From Trichomonas vaginalis G3 (lineage: Eukaryota > Parabasalia > Trichomonadida > Trichomonadidae), in contig NC_067206.1 of the NCBI RefSeq assembly GCF_026262505.1, positions 32,007,896-32,071,895 on the forward strand: a stretch of DNA of 64,000 nt, written 5' to 3'. Of the stretch, positions 1 through 7,806 are shown piece by piece. The notes beneath the pieces are model-generated. The model was not told the DNA's origin and searched no databases. It saw only the letters and a program-made list of their open reading frames with translations. The stretch's first letter is position 1. Every line of letters begins with the position of its first letter. The translations under genes were made by a program, and so were the position numbers.

Positions 1-303
1 GATATAGTCTAACGGTTTTGTATCTGCTACTTTTGTTCTTTGTTTTTCAACCTGAAGCATTTAATATATGTAAAAATATATTGTTTTAAAATGGTATGCC
101 ATATAGCTTCTTGAATTTGTTAAGAAGTATTTTAACGTGTTTTCCATCTGTATCTCTAGTGTTTACATAAGCATAGCCGCTTAGTAAAATATACTTGTAA
201 TTTCCTATAGTTTACGGCCGGTATAAAAGTAGAAAGAGTCTTGTTCTTCGCTATAGTAGTAAAACTCAAACGTATGCTCGCCATAGTCTGTAATTTCAAT
301 GTT

Positions 304-666
304 TCATTCTAGTTCGTCGACAAATTCGAATACAATATCTCCAAATTTGCCTTTGTTCTTATTGTTTTCAGAACAAGTGACCCAACGTAAGTTTTCAAGT
401 CTATTGTCGTTTCTTATACGGTTTATATGGTCTACAAAAGGTAAATTGTTAGGATTCAGTATAAAATGAGTTGCAATGACAACATGTTTAAGATAGTTTT
501 TTCCACTCATCTTCATAATAGCATATCCGTCATTTCGCTCCCATCCGCTTAAAACTCTTTTTGTCTTTTTGTTTCTGACTTCAAATGACTCACAACAGTG
601 AATTTCATATTTCTCATCTAACAAACAAGTTTCCCAACGGTCTTCTCCAACAAACTCAGCGTACAT
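304..666 (-). CDS. HNH endonuclease-like protein (Polinton cargo)
   Basis: The 120-residue product reads as a small NUMOD4/HNH_3-type nuclease. Residues about 70-105 carry the pattern VDHINRIRNDNRLENLRWVT, which is the DHIN...DNR..NLRWVT hallmark of HNH_3 homing-type nucleases in phages and large DNA viruses. The start is a real ATG. It is the outermost gene seen on this side of the Polinton and is likely passenger cargo rather than part of particle formation. Cleavage specificity cannot be told from sequence. Confidence 0.7.
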   Translation of the reverse strand: MYAEFVGEDRWETCLLDEKYEIHCCESFEVRNKKTKRVLSGWERNDGYAIMKMSGKNYLKHVVIATHFILNPNNLPFVDHINRIRNDNRLENLRWVTCSENNKNKGKFGDIVFEFVDELE

Positions 667-696
667 TTCAAATAAAATAAAAAAATGTTTTTTTCT

Positions 697-1068
697 TTAC
701 TTTACATAACCGCCCGCTACCATAAGTCTTTGACGCCAACCCATACCAGCTAATGAAGGTTGACTTGGTTTAGTTTGGAAACTAAACTTTGGTTTTGGTT
801 TATCTTCAGTTTTTGGTTTTTCTTCTTCTATCGGTTTTTCGTCACTTTTCGGTTCCTCTGACTTTACCTCACTTGCAGGAACAGTTGTGTTGTCAACATC
901 TTCATAAATATCATATGCCATTTGTTTTTGTTTTCCTTTCAACTTTTTGTGTTTGTTGTAAAGTTTAGAATATTTCGACTCTAAGTCAATGAGATGTTCT
1001 ATAATGAACTGTTGGTCAGTGAAGTAAACTTTTCCATCTGTTGTCTCGAAAGCTCCTTCAGACTTCAA
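697..1068 (-). CDS. charged Lys/Glu/Pro-rich protein of the Polinton
   Basis: An open frame encoding about 123 residues. The first half is predicted helical (HLIDLESKYSKLYNKHKKLK). The second is a low-complexity EEKPKTEDKPKPK stretch followed by a short conserved-looking tail ending GWRQRLMVAGGYVK. The start codon is uncertain. No family is recognised. It lies tail to head with the HNH gene and belongs to the same element. Confidence 0.4.
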   Translation of the reverse strand: MKSEGAFETTDGKVYFTDQQFIIEHLIDLESKYSKLYNKHKKLKGKQKQMAYDIYEDVDNTTVPASEVKSEEPKSDEKPIEEEKPKTEDKPKPKFSFQTKPSQPSLAGMGWRQRLMVAGGYVK

Positions 1069-1070
1069 TT

Positions 1071-1480
1071 TTTATTTGTGAGAGTCTGTTCTTTTTTGAG
1101 ATACTAGCCGTTCCATTTCTATGAAAAGTGACTTTGTAGTTAGGGTTGTATTTCCAGACTGGCACTTTCTATTATTGAATTTTTCTCTTCATCTGTAAGT
1201 TCTTTGACAGGTTTTGACAATGGTTCTGAACTTTTTGTTTGTGGTTGTCAAATCTACCGTTTCAACTTCTTCGGTCATTTCATCTCAGTAAAAAATTTTA
1301 ATTTGGTTTGTTTTCAACTGGTTGTTTAGGTTTTTTAAGTCGGTCTAAAACTTCCTGAGGTATAGGAAGAACTTGACAAACACGTGGTGGTGTAACTGCT
1401 GGAAGCCGACAAATCCATCTTGACCCATTTGTCTTTCAATGCTGATTGTTCATTTCATCTCAGTAAAAAAATTTTACATT
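1071..1480 (-). other. further Polinton coding remnants with two copies of a shared leader
   Basis: Minus-strand sequence rich in Glu/Lys codons that looks like pieces of one or two small charged proteins. Two nearly identical 26-27 bp blocks lie at 1275-1300 and 1450-1476. On the minus strand each reads TAAAATTTT(T)TTACTGAGATGAAATGA and precedes a short frame. I read them as a shared leader or promoter. Nothing else is recognisable. Confidence 0.4.
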
Positions 1481-1631
1481 CCCCACGTTGAGGCGGTTGA
1501 GGTTGGTTATTGTTTACCCACTGTTGTGCATGGTTATATCCTCTGTTAAAGAATCTTTCACCTTGGTCCATATAGTGTCCTGCTTGGTTATAGTAGTCAT
1601 TTGCTTTGTTATAATAGTTTCCTGTGTCTTC

Positions 1632-1871
1632 CTACATTGTCCATCCATCCTTGAACTTTTCCTCTGTTTCAGGATTTGGAATAAGATTTGTTGCATCTCG
1701 TGCTACATCCCAACCTTTCTGTACAGTTTGTATAATAGGTTGTGCTTTCTCTTTAAGTATACCTAATGTACTCAAAATCTTCTTTCCAATTCCAAATGCA
1801 CCTCTGGCTATTGTTCCCACTGCGGGCAAAAATCTGGATGCAACTCCTGCTAATGCGCCAAATAAACCCAT
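1632..1871 (-). CDS. small hydrophobic Gly/Ala-rich Polinton protein
   Basis: A 79-residue product that starts with ATG. The first 40 residues form an amphipathic, Gly/Ala-rich membrane-active-looking segment (GLFGALAGVASRFLPAVG, then GAFGIGKKIL); the rest is polar. The pattern resembles the small membrane-interacting minor virion proteins of adenovirus-like elements, but no homology is proven. It is divergently paired with the integrase gene, whose ATG lies 17 bases away, so the two probably share a bidirectional promoter. Confidence 0.5.
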   Translation of the reverse strand: MGLFGALAGVASRFLPAVGTIARGAFGIGKKILSTLGILKEKAQPIIQTVQKGWDVARDATNLIPNPETEEKFKDGWTM

Positions 1872-1888
1872 TTCTTATAGGGTAAAAA

Positions 1889-2848
1889 ATGACGAATCCG
1901 AACAAGGACCCCTATGTTTCTAAAGCGACAAAGAAAGCACTCATGATAAAAATCTTTAGTTCAACACCAAATGCTTGGTTTATGGATATCTTGGAAAACA
2001 TTCCGAGGTATAGAGAAGATGGACCTCCATACTGGCTAATATTTGTCGGTCAAAACACAAGATACTGTGAAGCCATACCATTATGGTCCAAAAATATTTT
2101 AGATGTGAAAACTGCTTTGACAATATTCGTTGACAAATACCATCCAACAAAACTGACATCTGACTGTGAAAGTTCTTTCAAATCAGATGATGTAAAAAAC
2201 TATCTGCGTTCAAAAAATGTAAACCAATATTTCATTGTCGACCAAAACCATTCTGCTCTTGGTGTCATTGACGGATGTATAAAAATGTTAAGAGACTTAA
2301 ACCAACCACAAGGTGGTGAAGCAAATGAAATGTCATATGACGACAAATATAGACACTTCTCCCAGGCAAAGATGAGACAAGTTTTAAATATTTACAATAG
2401 CCGTAAACAAAAAGGTTTGGGAAACCACTCCCCCGAAGAAATGAAAAACAACCCTGACTTAGAGAAAGACTATATATTTAACAATTTAGTCAAAAGAGAC
2501 AAACAAGAAAGAATGCCGGGCTTCAAACTTCAGAAAGGTGACAAAGTAAAAATAGAAATACCTAAACGCGACCCATATGAAAATACTATTGACTATGACA
2601 ACAATGGGAACCCGACAGGTACTCACATTCGTGTTCGTAAAAATAGAAGAAAGTATACAAGAGAATATTATGAAGTTTTAGGCAAACATGGCAAAATGTA
2701 CACACTGCAAGCAGAAGATAAAACTACTATTGTCAGACCTCGTTTCAAACTTGTCAAAGTTCAAGGTGGTATACTTTCAAAGACAGTTCCTAACAAATAT
2801 AAGACAACTCCTGACGAATATGCTAAAGAAGTTGAAAATGACGACTAA
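1889..2848 (+). CDS. Polinton integrase (rve/DDE superfamily)
   Basis: The 319-residue product carries the retroviral-type integrase core used by Polintons. Recognisable blocks are WFMDILENIPRY at about residues 30-41, KLTSDCESSFKSDDVKNYL at about 88-106 and the helix region HSALGVIDGCIKMLRDLN at about 119-136. A basic C-terminal domain follows (residues 205-300: KGDKVKIEIPKRD, then TREYYEVLGKHGKMYTLQ), an SH3/chromo-like DNA-binding tail typical of the family. It would join element ends to target DNA, giving 6-bp duplications. Its stop overlaps by 4 bases the stop of the convergent fibre gene. Confidence 0.8.
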   Translation: MTNPNKDPYVSKATKKALMIKIFSSTPNAWFMDILENIPRYREDGPPYWLIFVGQNTRYCEAIPLWSKNILDVKTALTIFVDKYHPTKLTSDCESSFKSDDVKNYLRSKNVNQYFIVDQNHSALGVIDGCIKMLRDLNQPQGGEANEMSYDDKYRHFSQAKMRQVLNIYNSRKQKGLGNHSPEEMKNNPDLEKDYIFNNLVKRDKQERMPGFKLQKGDKVKIEIPKRDPYENTIDYDNNGNPTGTHIRVRKNRRKYTREYYEVLGKHGKMYTLQAEDKTTIVRPRFKLVKVQGGILSKTVPNKYKTTPDEYAKEVENDD

Positions 2849-4317
2849 GCAATTCTATACCATGCGTAAACTGTCATGTAAGGTGGCATGTAGTCTTTAC
2901 TTTGTCCCGTTGTTTGCGTATACCCTGAAACGAAATGTGTATGGTTTCCATCTCCCTGAGTGTTACCCCAGAAACAATTTATAGCAAACTGAACGTTGTC
3001 TTTAACATCATATCCTTTACCTTTTGTCATTGCTGACCAATCCCAAAATTTATGCTTATGCCAACCTGCTTGAGATGTACTTAAATCTATGTAGTGACTA
3101 TGTGCAGGTAAATTTTCACCTGAAATCGTTTTACTTCCACCTGTTTCCTTTGAAGAGTTTGCACAATACAAAAACCTGTCGACTATTTGTTCCCATGCAC
3201 CAACACCAAGTACTACTTCTGGTCTGGTAGAGTTCATTGACGTATAAATAGAACCTATAGGATATAATGTTTGAAGTATTTCAATCTTTAATGTTTGAAG
3301 CTCTGTTTTGTCAGCTTTTTTATCATATAAATCTTGAGCAGTGAATTTAACTTTATTTTCATCCTTCATGACATAAACATTTCTACATCTAATGTATTTC
3401 ATCGTCGTTATGTCTTCCTCCGATGTTAAACCTTGTGGAAAGTTAGGAGGTTTCCAATACAATACATCCCCACCAGTTCCATCAGCTCCTTCAACCGTTC
3501 CTTCAATATTTTCTATACCAACAGTTGCGAAGAAATCGTGTGTATGGTTCTTATCTGCTTTCTTTTCAAGGCTAACGTTTAAGTCTGTTATTTCAGATAT
3601 AGAATGTGTATGTCCAACGTCACTTTTCCTGTTTAAGGTTTCTTGTAAGTTTGTAATATTTGCAATGGTATGTGTATGAGTCTTATTTGCTTTTGTCTCT
3701 AATGTTTCTTGTAAGTCTGTTATTTCAGATATAGAATGTGTATGAGTCTTTTTAGAATATGTTCCTTCTGTCCATGCGAAAATATATTCTTTTGTTGCAT
3801 CTACATATCCAGCTATCCATTTCGAGTCTGCTTTTGTATTCCTTAACTCTGTAACACCTTTCTCAAGCTCTTTCAACTGTTGTCCATCTTCCATTAAACC
3901 TCTGGTATGACTTGAAACCGTTTGTGCCAACATATCTACAGTTTCTTTGTCAGCTTTATTTTCAACATCCTCTTTTGTTGCATATGTTGCATCTGCTCTG
4001 TCATGTTCTTCTTGAACTTTTTCAATGACATATTCTTTGTCAGCTTTGTTGTCAACATCTGCTTTCAAAAGAAGTTCATTTATAGGTTTCTCGTTTAAAG
4101 TTCCTTTTGTTGGATTTATACAGACAGTATTGTTCTTCTTGTCTTGAAACAGAAACTCATCTGTCATTGGGTTTAATGTCAGTTTTAAGTTTCCTTCTTT
4201 CAATGACTCAGATATCTTAGAATAGTTTGAAAAGTTTGTTGTGTTCTTATTTAGAGCTTGTATAATGAGTTGTCGGTTGTGTTGTATTTCTCTCATAGAC
4301 GCTGTTTCATTTGACAT
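2845..4317 (-). CDS. phage tail-fibre/collar-like protein in the Polinton
   Basis: A 490-residue protein. Residues 85-170 are helical and rich in KADKE-type heptads. Residues about 190-280 hold repeats of the type THTHSISEITDLQETLETKA (three to four copies), the His-Thr shaft repeat of phage long tail fibres and phage-like collar proteins. The C-terminal third begins LYPIGSIYTSMNSTRPEVVL and continues through VGAWEQIVDRFLYCANSS and HSHYIDLSTSQAGWHKHKFW, the classic tail-collar/receptor-tip layout, ending in aromatic PYMTVYAWYRIA. In a Polinton it would be a receptor-binding fibre on the particle. It starts with ATG and is divergent, with an 18-base gap, from the capsid candidate. Confidence 0.75.
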   Translation of the reverse strand: MSNETASMREIQHNRQLIIQALNKNTTNFSNYSKISESLKEGNLKLTLNPMTDEFLFQDKKNNTVCINPTKGTLNEKPINELLLKADVDNKADKEYVIEKVQEEHDRADATYATKEDVENKADKETVDMLAQTVSSHTRGLMEDGQQLKELEKGVTELRNTKADSKWIAGYVDATKEYIFAWTEGTYSKKTHTHSISEITDLQETLETKANKTHTHTIANITNLQETLNRKSDVGHTHSISEITDLNVSLEKKADKNHTHDFFATVGIENIEGTVEGADGTGGDVLYWKPPNFPQGLTSEEDITTMKYIRCRNVYVMKDENKVKFTAQDLYDKKADKTELQTLKIEILQTLYPIGSIYTSMNSTRPEVVLGVGAWEQIVDRFLYCANSSKETGGSKTISGENLPAHSHYIDLSTSQAGWHKHKFWDWSAMTKGKGYDVKDNVQFAINCFWGNTQGDGNHTHFVSGYTQTTGQSKDYMPPYMTVYAWYRIA

Positions 4318-4335
4318 TTTTATTCTAGATAAAAT

Positions 4336-5184
4336 ATGCTTTCAATAGAAAAAGAAAATTCAAGAGTTGCTACAACTAAACCATTAGATGAACTTTTTAC
4401 TAATGTCGGTCAAAAGTTTGAGACAGATACCGTAAAGTATGAAGGCTATCGTTTTGACTACCCATTGAGATGGCTAAGAGACCCATCCGTCACAAAAGCT
4501 ATTGGCTTTCGTAGAATGAAGTTCATTTCAGAAGCCATACATGGTTTCCCATTTACGGTCGGTTTTGAAGTTCGATACTATAACAAAGAAAAACGTACGT
4601 ATGAGAAATTTGAACAGGGAAAACTTTTACAAGTGAATTTGCTTGTAAACTTAGAAACAACTCTTCAAGCTTTTCAAGAAAAAATAAACGATATCTATCT
4701 TGAATATGCAAAACAGTATAACATTGACGAAGGAGAGTACCATCTCGATATTGTTTATGACAGGAAAAATGCAACTGTTAAAATCAATAGAATAGAAGAC
4801 CTTGGAGAAAACGTTTATATTTCTACAAAATATAACAACTTGGCATGGTATAGATTTTTGAGGATGTTAAATCAGCCTGCAGCATATCCAGTACACCCGA
4901 ACTTTTATGAAGTCGAAAACCCTAATGGAACATATGAAAATATTTTCGACCAAGATGCTATTATTGTTCATGCTTCATTTTCTGGCGCCCAAAACTCTTT
5001 CTTATGCTTGGCAAATGACTTTTACGAAAAACCTACAAAGCTATATGAACCACCAAGTGGAAGTATTTCAGACTTTCAAGTATGGTTTACTACAGATGGA
5101 AGAAAAAGAATAATTCCATTATACCATGCGTTTTACTTAGAACTTAGTTTCATATACAACTACTATCGAACGATAAAAATATAA
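4336..5184 (+). CDS. candidate minor (penton-like) capsid protein of the Polinton
   Basis: A 282-residue, beta-rich, non-repetitive protein with no signal peptide or membrane segment. Its size and position, next to the fibre gene and among small membrane-active proteins, suit the single-jelly-roll minor capsid protein (often called PY) better than the double-jelly-roll major capsid, which is about twice as long. The assignment is by size, composition and context; I see no diagnostic motif. The leader TTCTAGATAAAAT just before the ATG recurs in similar form (ATTAGATAAAAAT) at 5823-5835. Confidence 0.45.
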   Translation: MLSIEKENSRVATTKPLDELFTNVGQKFETDTVKYEGYRFDYPLRWLRDPSVTKAIGFRRMKFISEAIHGFPFTVGFEVRYYNKEKRTYEKFEQGKLLQVNLLVNLETTLQAFQEKINDIYLEYAKQYNIDEGEYHLDIVYDRKNATVKINRIEDLGENVYISTKYNNLAWYRFLRMLNQPAAYPVHPNFYEVENPNGTYENIFDQDAIIVHASFSGAQNSFLCLANDFYEKPTKLYEPPSGSISDFQVWFTTDGRKRIIPLYHAFYLELSFIYNYYRTIKI

Positions 5185-5290
5185 TTTTTTAATATACCGG
5201 TTGAGGTGTTGGATTTTGGTTGCCAACTTAGACTGTGGTGCAGGTTCAGGCTGTTGTATAACAGGAGCTTGTTCTTCTGGTTCAGGGTCT

Positions 5291-5437
5291 TTAGGTATAA
5301 TAACCAACGAACTGACCTACTCTTTTACCAATATTTTTGACTCCGTTCCAAATTCCTCTTCCGACAGATTTTATTCCATTCCATATACCTCTTCCAACAT
5401 TTCGAAAGAAGTTTCCTATTCTTCCAAAGAAACCCAT
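5291..5437 (-). CDS. 48-residue amphipathic basic peptide of the Polinton
   Basis: A short open frame from ATG to TAA. It encodes an aromatic and basic peptide with an internal duplication, GRGIWNGIK followed by GRGIWNGVK, after an MGFFGRIGNFFRNV start. Every third or fourth residue is hydrophobic, so the peptide would form a positively charged amphipathic helix. Small peptides like this in adenovirus-like elements are processed core or membrane-disrupting proteins. Function here is inferred from pattern only. Confidence 0.45.
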   Translation of the reverse strand: MGFFGRIGNFFRNVGRGIWNGIKSVGRGIWNGVKNIGKRVGQFVGYYT

Positions 5438-5659
5438 TTTACTATATGTAAAAATCTAATGTCGCCTAGTCTCTTACGTTTCCTGTTGAGTTCCATAGCA
5501 TTCTTTAACTGGAGCTCATACATTCTGTTTCTCCTCTGGTAGAAAACATATTCTGGGTCAACTCCTGTGTTCGCGTCATCTGCATAAAGTTGTTATATCC
5601 CACTTCAGGGTTTGTATAAAACTCTTTCTATCTCATATTTGCATACCATGGTGGCAAAC

Positions 5660-5818
5660 CTAACGCAGCGTCATTTGACATGGCAGTTTGCATTTGTACA
5701 TCTGTTGGCACTTGACCATATAGTTTGCCATTGCAGTTTGTATTCTAACTTCATTTGGAATATTCTCTGGGTTTGGTTGTCCAGGTTGCTGTGCATTCGC
5801 TAAGTTCTGTGCGTCCAT
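5660..5818 (-). CDS. short Gln/Asn-rich Polinton frame
   Basis: A frame that opens with ATG at 5818 and begins MDAQNLANAQQPGQPNPENI, continuing for about 50 residues. The composition (Gln, Asn, Pro) resembles linker or scaffold-like small proteins. It sits downstream of a TTAGATAAAAAT leader. I do not recognise a family; the region between here and 5437 holds only coding remnants. Confidence 0.3.
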   Translation of the reverse strand: MDAQNLANAQQPGQPNPENIPNEVRIQTAMANYMVKCQQMYKCKLPCQMTLR

Positions 5819-5949
5819 TTAATATTAGATAAAAATATCTCTTACGAGTACATATACTGAACATTTGCAGGCATTGGTTTCATCTTCATATTCTCTGTAC
5901 TTTTCTGCCACGTCAAATAAATAAATGACACAATGGAAAAAACCTAAAA

Positions 5950-6777
5950 CTAACAATCCGATTTCAAACCACATTTACTTACTAATAAAATTTCTTTGTT
6001 ATGACACTTTCTCCAGTTTATAGGACCTCTCTCATATTCTATCTTGTCATATATAAACTCATAGTCATGTATGTCCTCTAACCATCTCATAACGGTTTCC
6101 AAACCACTTTTATCGGATGTAAAGTAAAAGCATGGATGGTTATGTAAAACGTCTAAAGTTTCTAAAGAGTCTCTCAAAGTCCAGTCTACTTGGTATTGAA
6201 AATCCCATGTGTTATAGAACGGCGGGTCCACTATAAAGAAAACATTTTCCTTGTCTTTATATTTTTCATACAACTCTGTCCAATGACATCTCACAAACTC
6301 TATACCCTCAATATATTTTTCTATGTCCTCTTTGAAAACATTTGTATAGTTAAGATATAAAACTTTTGACATAAGTGTTTCAATGTCATGAACTCTTATA
6401 GCACCACTATATAATAGTCTAGCAGATATACTATCCCAGTCTATATATTCTGCTTTTTTCAAAACCTCTCTCACAATATTTTTCTTATCTAATGGTATAC
6501 GTTCCATCTTACCTATAGGTATCTTTTCTTTTAACTCTTTCAATATGTTGTTTGTGTCTGGAATATGTTTGAGACGGTCCATATAGTTGTCGAAGTCATT
6601 GCATATAATCTTTGAGTCTGGGAATATTATATGACATAAATGGGATATATAGAAACTTCCACCGAACAAATCTACAAATGTTAGACCATTCGGTAGTTTC
6701 TTAAGTTCTCTCAATATAATATCTTTACATCTACTCTTATTTCCAAAGAACGGTAACGGTGGTTTTGTAAAATTCAT
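5950..6777 (-). CDS. D12-class DNA adenine N6-methyltransferase (Dam-like)
   Basis: The 275-residue product is an adenine-N6 DNA methyltransferase of the Dam/D12 class. The N-terminal block PPLPFFGNKSRCKDIIL matches the FxGxK SAM-binding motif I; TFVDLFGGSF at residues 32-41 is the DxFxG motif; and FIVDPPFYNT at about 180-190 is the catalytic DPPF/Y motif IV. It would transfer methyl from S-adenosylmethionine to adenine in a short target, either to mark element DNA or to modify host DNA. It is the last gene before the right end of the Polinton and starts with ATG after a TATATAATAATAAA leader. Trichomonads do carry N6-methyladenine, so a functional link is plausible but unproven. Confidence 0.85.
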   Translation of the reverse strand: MNFTKPPLPFFGNKSRCKDIILRELKKLPNGLTFVDLFGGSFYISHLCHIIFPDSKIICNDFDNYMDRLKHIPDTNNILKELKEKIPIGKMERIPLDKKNIVREVLKKAEYIDWDSISARLLYSGAIRVHDIETLMSKVLYLNYTNVFKEDIEKYIEGIEFVRCHWTELYEKYKDKENVFFIVDPPFYNTWDFQYQVDWTLRDSLETLDVLHNHPCFYFTSDKSGLETVMRWLEDIHDYEFIYDKIEYERGPINWRKCHNKEILLVSKCGLKSDC

Positions 6778-6909
6778 TTATATATAATAATAAAAATGTT
6801 TTCACCCGAAAAGTGACAGAAAAGTGACAAAACATGAAAACATATATAATTTGTGAAAAGCTCCTGGAAGCCCTCCGAATAAAAACTTCATTTATACTAA
6901 TCATCTTCA

Positions 6910-6971
6910 GGGCTAGAAGGCACGAAGTGCCTGGAAGCCCCACTACCTTTTTTTTTTTTTTTTTTTTTTTT
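6910..6971. repeat. hairpin plus 24-T run at the presumed Polinton edge
   Basis: GGGCT-(3)-AGGCAC-GAA-GTGCCT-(3)-AGCCC at 6910-6940 is a perfect two-part inverted repeat. It is followed within 8 bases by 24 uninterrupted T (6948-6971). A related phrase CCTGGAAGCCC occurs twice (around 6863 and 6930). The position suggests the end of the element or of a small insertion next to it. Confidence 0.55.
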
Positions 6972-7806
6972 AATCTCATAATTGGAGATACCGAGAAAAC
7001 AATATCTTTGATTCTGATTTTTAAAATAAATCCTTGTTCAACATTATACTTCAATAATAGATCTTTACCATATGAACTCTTGACATTCATTACTGCTGCC
7101 TTCCTATCTAAAGTTAGGAGAAGATATATCAATTTCTGCTAGTCCCTTGAAAACAAGTTTACAACTTAAGGAACCTGATCCTATTGTAATGAAATTTGCT
7201 ATTTATCGAAGATAATATCAATAATTGATACTCGACGATTAACAAGATTGTAGAAAAAGCCACAAATTCTTTTCAATATATGTAGAAATATGATTCATTG
7301 AGTTAGGTTATACGTTTTTCCTAATAAAATCCATTACAATCATATATAATAATAAATCTAACCATATCATAGTGAGAAATCAAGAAATAGCAAAAAATAA
7401 TGCAAACATTTATACAAAAATATCAGTAATGATGATGCACAACCCATGCCAGCAGCAAATTAAGTTATTTTATTCAAATCTAGTATAAATGAAAAATTCA
7501 AATTTACTTTGAATTTCACAAGTGATTTTCTTGTATAAGATCACAACCCTGCTCTTTTCATATCTAGAGGATTAATGATCTTATACACAAACAATTGTAT
7601 TGCATTCTGTATTATCATAATTATAAAAAAATAGCATGAAATATGAACTGCACAATGAAGTGGAGAAACACCATAACAATTTTTTTCAATATTCAATGAA
7701 AGAAAGTTCATTTAGAAAAAAGGTGTAAAAGAATAATCATAATTCTTGTTTTTACTATAAAAAAATTTCGAATTTTAAATGGATAAAAAAAATATAAAAT
7801 ATACAC
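6972..7806. other. AT-rich spacer, nothing recognised
   Basis: No gene-like codon pattern on either strand; A/T runs throughout. The last 60 bases are the 3' flank of the C2-domain gene. Confidence 0.6.

Larger units (their letters stand above)
1..6950. mobile_element. Polinton/Maverick fossil (right-hand part, left end outside window)
   Basis: This stretch holds closely packed genes on both strands that together match a Polinton/Maverick: an rve-type integrase, small hydrophobic basic proteins, a capsid-like protein, a fibre-like protein, an HNH nuclease and a DNA adenine methylase. Such elements are abundant in Trichomonas vaginalis. The left end, and presumably the polymerase, ATPase and protease genes, lie outside the window. 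The right limit is placed near 6950, where gene-dense DNA gives way to a hairpin and poly-T followed by ordinary spacer; I could not see a second terminal repeat to prove it. The copy is broken, with several breaks, but long open stretches remain, so it is probably fairly young. Confidence 0.75.

Noticed and set aside
6737-7142. frames spanning the poly-T run
   Set aside because: Poly-Lys/poly-Phe from a T tract; no start, motif or codon bias supports coding.
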